DNA of 7,180 bases from an uncultured Eubacteriales bacterium (GTDB taxonomy: Bacteria; Bacillota; Clostridia; Oscillospirales; Oscillospiraceae). Shown piece after piece: positions 6,031-7,180 of the stretch. Below the pieces are notes generated by a model. It ran no database searches. It was not told the origin of the DNA and was given only the letters and a program-made list of their open reading frames with translations. Numbering within the stretch: the stretch's first letter is position 1; the number at the start of each line of letters is the position of its first letter. A program made the translations under genes and the position numbers. The stretch is taken from positions 1-7,180 of the forward strand of contig OMQS01000041.1 in NCBI GenBank assembly GCA_900313295.1, in the 5' to 3' direction.

Positions 6031-6825
6031 ATGACAGTTATCATTCGGGGCGCAGGGGACATCGCCACGGGTATTGCCCTGCGGCTACACCGCGCGGGCT
6101 TTCACATCGTCATGACAGATCTGCCCCAGCCCACCTCCATCCGCCGCACGGTCTGCTTTTCCGAGGCGTTGCGCTTGGGCGAAGTGCTGGTGGAGGACGT
6201 GATGGCTCGGCGGGCGGCGTCGGCGCAGGCGGCGCTTTCTATCGCCGCAGAGGGCGACGTTGCCGTGCTGGCTGATCCGGAGTGCGCCCTGCTGCCCGAC
6301 CTGCATCCGGCGGCGCTGGTGGACGCCATTCTGGCCAAGCGCAATCTGGGCACGAGCCTGAATATGGCGCCGGTGGTCGTCGGCGTCGGCCCCGGCTTCA
6401 CCGCGGGGGAGGACTGCCACGCGGCTGTAGAAACCATGCGGGGGCATACGCTGGGGCGGGTGCTGTACCATGGCTCACCCATCCCCAACACCGGCGTTCC
6501 CGGCGTCATCGGCGGCTACGGCGCCGAGCGGGTGCTGCGCTCTCCGGCGGCGGGCGTGTTTGAGCCGAAAATGGAGATCGGCCGGATGGTGAAGGCCGGC
6601 GAGGTGGCGGCGCTGGTGGGCGGCCAGCCCATGCTCTGCACCATCGACGGCTGCCTGCGCGGCCTGCTGCAAGGGGGGCTTACGGTGCCGGCGGGCATGA
6701 AGTGCGGCGATATAGACCCCCGATGCAAGCAGTCCCACTGCTTCCAGGCTTCCGATAAGGCGCTGGCCGTGGGCGGCGGCGTGCTGGAGGCGCTGCTGCA
6801 CTTTGGCTGTCTGCCGAATAAATGA
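6031..6825 (+). CDS. yqeB: Selenium-dependent molybdenum hydroxylase system protein YqeB (EF2563 family)
   Basis: A 264-residue protein of the YqeB/EF2563 family, found with selenium-dependent molybdenum hydroxylases such as purine and xanthine hydroxylases. The N-terminus (MTVIIRGAGDIATGIALRLH) has a Rossmann-like glycine motif, GAGDIATG (7-14), with D30 ending the second strand. NLGTSLNMAPVVVGVGPGF (105-123) and the GSPIPNTGVPGVIGGYGAERV segment (148-168) are characteristic of the family. The C-terminal part has the cysteine-containing GDIDPRCKQSHCF (226-238), which is suggestive of metal, selenium or thiol chemistry (inference). ATG 6031 has AGGAGGGG seven bases upstream; in-frame ATGs at 5959 and 5986 lie in the promoter boxes and are rejected. 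It is divergent from yqeC. Its role is probably maturation of the hydroxylase cofactor; the hydroxylase itself is not in the window. Confidence 0.9.
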   Translation: MTVIIRGAGDIATGIALRLHRAGFHIVMTDLPQPTSIRRTVCFSEALRLGEVLVEDVMARRAASAQAALSIAAEGDVAVLADPECALLPDLHPAALVDAILAKRNLGTSLNMAPVVVGVGPGFTAGEDCHAAVETMRGHTLGRVLYHGSPIPNTGVPGVIGGYGAERVLRSPAAGVFEPKMEIGRMVKAGEVAALVGGQPMLCTIDGCLRGLLQGGLTVPAGMKCGDIDPRCKQSHCFQASDKALAVGGGVLEALLHFGCLPNK

Positions 6826-6865
6826 CGGTTTTTGGCAAAAGGGGACAAATATTTTGCGCGGTTCA

Positions 6866-6894
6866 TTGACAATTCCGAAGGATGCTGGTATACT
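6866..6894 (+). promoter_or_regulatory. Strong promoter for the riboswitch-controlled transcript
   Basis: A perfect TTGACA (6866-6871), 17-base spacer and TATACT (6889-6894), with an extended -10 TG at 6886-6887. Transcription would start near 6901, about 17 bases before the first riboswitch stem. Confidence 0.88.
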
Positions 6895-6917
6895 ATTGAG
6901 TTGAAAAGTGAATGCTT

Positions 6918-7099
6918 GCTTGAGTGCCTCCCTGCCGGTAACAGGTTGGGAGGATCATAGAGAATCGGGTGCAGATCCCGAGCGGTACCGCCACTGTAAG
7001 CGTGGAGGCTCCCACATCAGACGAAAGTCAGTCATTGAACGCAGGTTCGAGAAGGCTTGTGGGGGCTTGTGAAACGCAAGCCAGGAGAACTGCTCAAGC
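6918..7099 (+). promoter_or_regulatory. Cobalamin (B12) riboswitch aptamer
   Basis: A cis-acting RNA that binds adenosylcobalamin or a related cobamide and usually lowers expression of B12 transport or synthesis genes. Visible hallmarks: closing stem P1 GCTTGAG (6918-6924) with CTCAAGC (7093-7099); stem CCTCCC (6927-6932) with GGGAGG (6948-6953); the GGTGCAGATCC element (6968-6978); the core GCCACTGTAAG (6990-7000); GAAAGTCAG (7023-7031); hairpin GGCTTG (7064-7069) with CAAGCC (7077-7082); and the B12 box AAGCCAGGAGAAC (7078-7090). All are in the normal order. A strong promoter sits directly upstream. The regulated gene lies past the right edge. Bases 6826-7180 contain no recognisable coding sequence; they are fully explained by promoter, aptamer and expression platform. 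Confidence 0.95.
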
Positions 7100-7108
7100 G
7101 ATGTCTTT

Positions 7109-7138
7109 ACCGATACGCTGCAAGTACGGCGTATGGGT
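7109..7138 (+). promoter_or_regulatory. Hairpin in the riboswitch expression platform
   Basis: ACCGATACGC (7109-7118) pairs with GCGTATGGGT (7129-7138) with one G-G mismatch and a 10-base loop. No T-run follows, so it is not a complete intrinsic terminator as seen. A second short stem CGCAG/CTGCG (7147-7151 with 7160-7164) comes next. The first hairpin may be an anti-terminator, anti-sequestor or loop partner for the aptamer. Confidence 0.5.
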
Positions 7139-7180
7139 CTAATTGGCGCAGAAAAACGGCTGCGGTGGTTCGTCCTTGAA

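Noticed and set aside
6826..7180. A short protein gene in the right-hand intergenic region
   Set aside because: No frame with a ribosome site and family signal; the sequence is accounted for by promoter and cobalamin riboswitch.

Overview
The window looks like a piece of chromosome from an anaerobic, gut-type member of the Bacillota, probably Clostridia near the Oscillospiraceae. This is an inference from GC-rich genes with strong AGGAGG-type ribosome sites, AT-rich intergenic gaps carrying near-consensus sigma-A promoters, a clostridial-looking REP-associated transposase, and the gene content. The main theme is the accessory gene set linked to selenium-dependent molybdenum hydroxylases (purine or xanthine-type enzymes): YgeY, YqeC and YqeB all occur here, although no hydroxylase, SelD or YgeX gene lies inside the window.

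Layout. Bases 1-947 (minus) hold the first 315 codons of a YgeY-type M20 hydrolase. It is divergent from a rightward cluster: a YheO-like PAS/HTH regulator (1194-1829), a well-translated fold-type II PLP enzyme of unassigned function (1852-3333), a small REP-associated tyrosine transposase (3417-3899), and a threonine-synthase-like PLP enzyme (3917-5158). A strong terminator (5176-5208) closes this cluster and probably also serves the convergent yqeC (5233-5904, minus). YqeC is divergent from yqeB (6031-6825, plus), and the two promoters lie almost back to back. Bases 6826-7180 hold no gene. They carry a near-perfect promoter and a complete cobalamin riboswitch aptamer whose target gene lies beyond the right edge.

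How the parts may work together (inference). YqeB and YqeC are accessory proteins of selenium-dependent molybdenum hydroxylases, and YgeY is found beside such enzymes in purine-degradation clusters. The PAS/HTH protein is well placed to control both ygeY and the PLP enzymes. The two PLP enzymes could process amino-acid-like products released by the YgeY branch, but no substrate can be read from the sequence.

The most distinctive points are the uncharacterised PLP enzyme, a transposase gene whose own REP-like palindromes sit in frame inside its coding sequence as an inverted pair, and two divergent promoter regions with symmetric sequence around their core elements.
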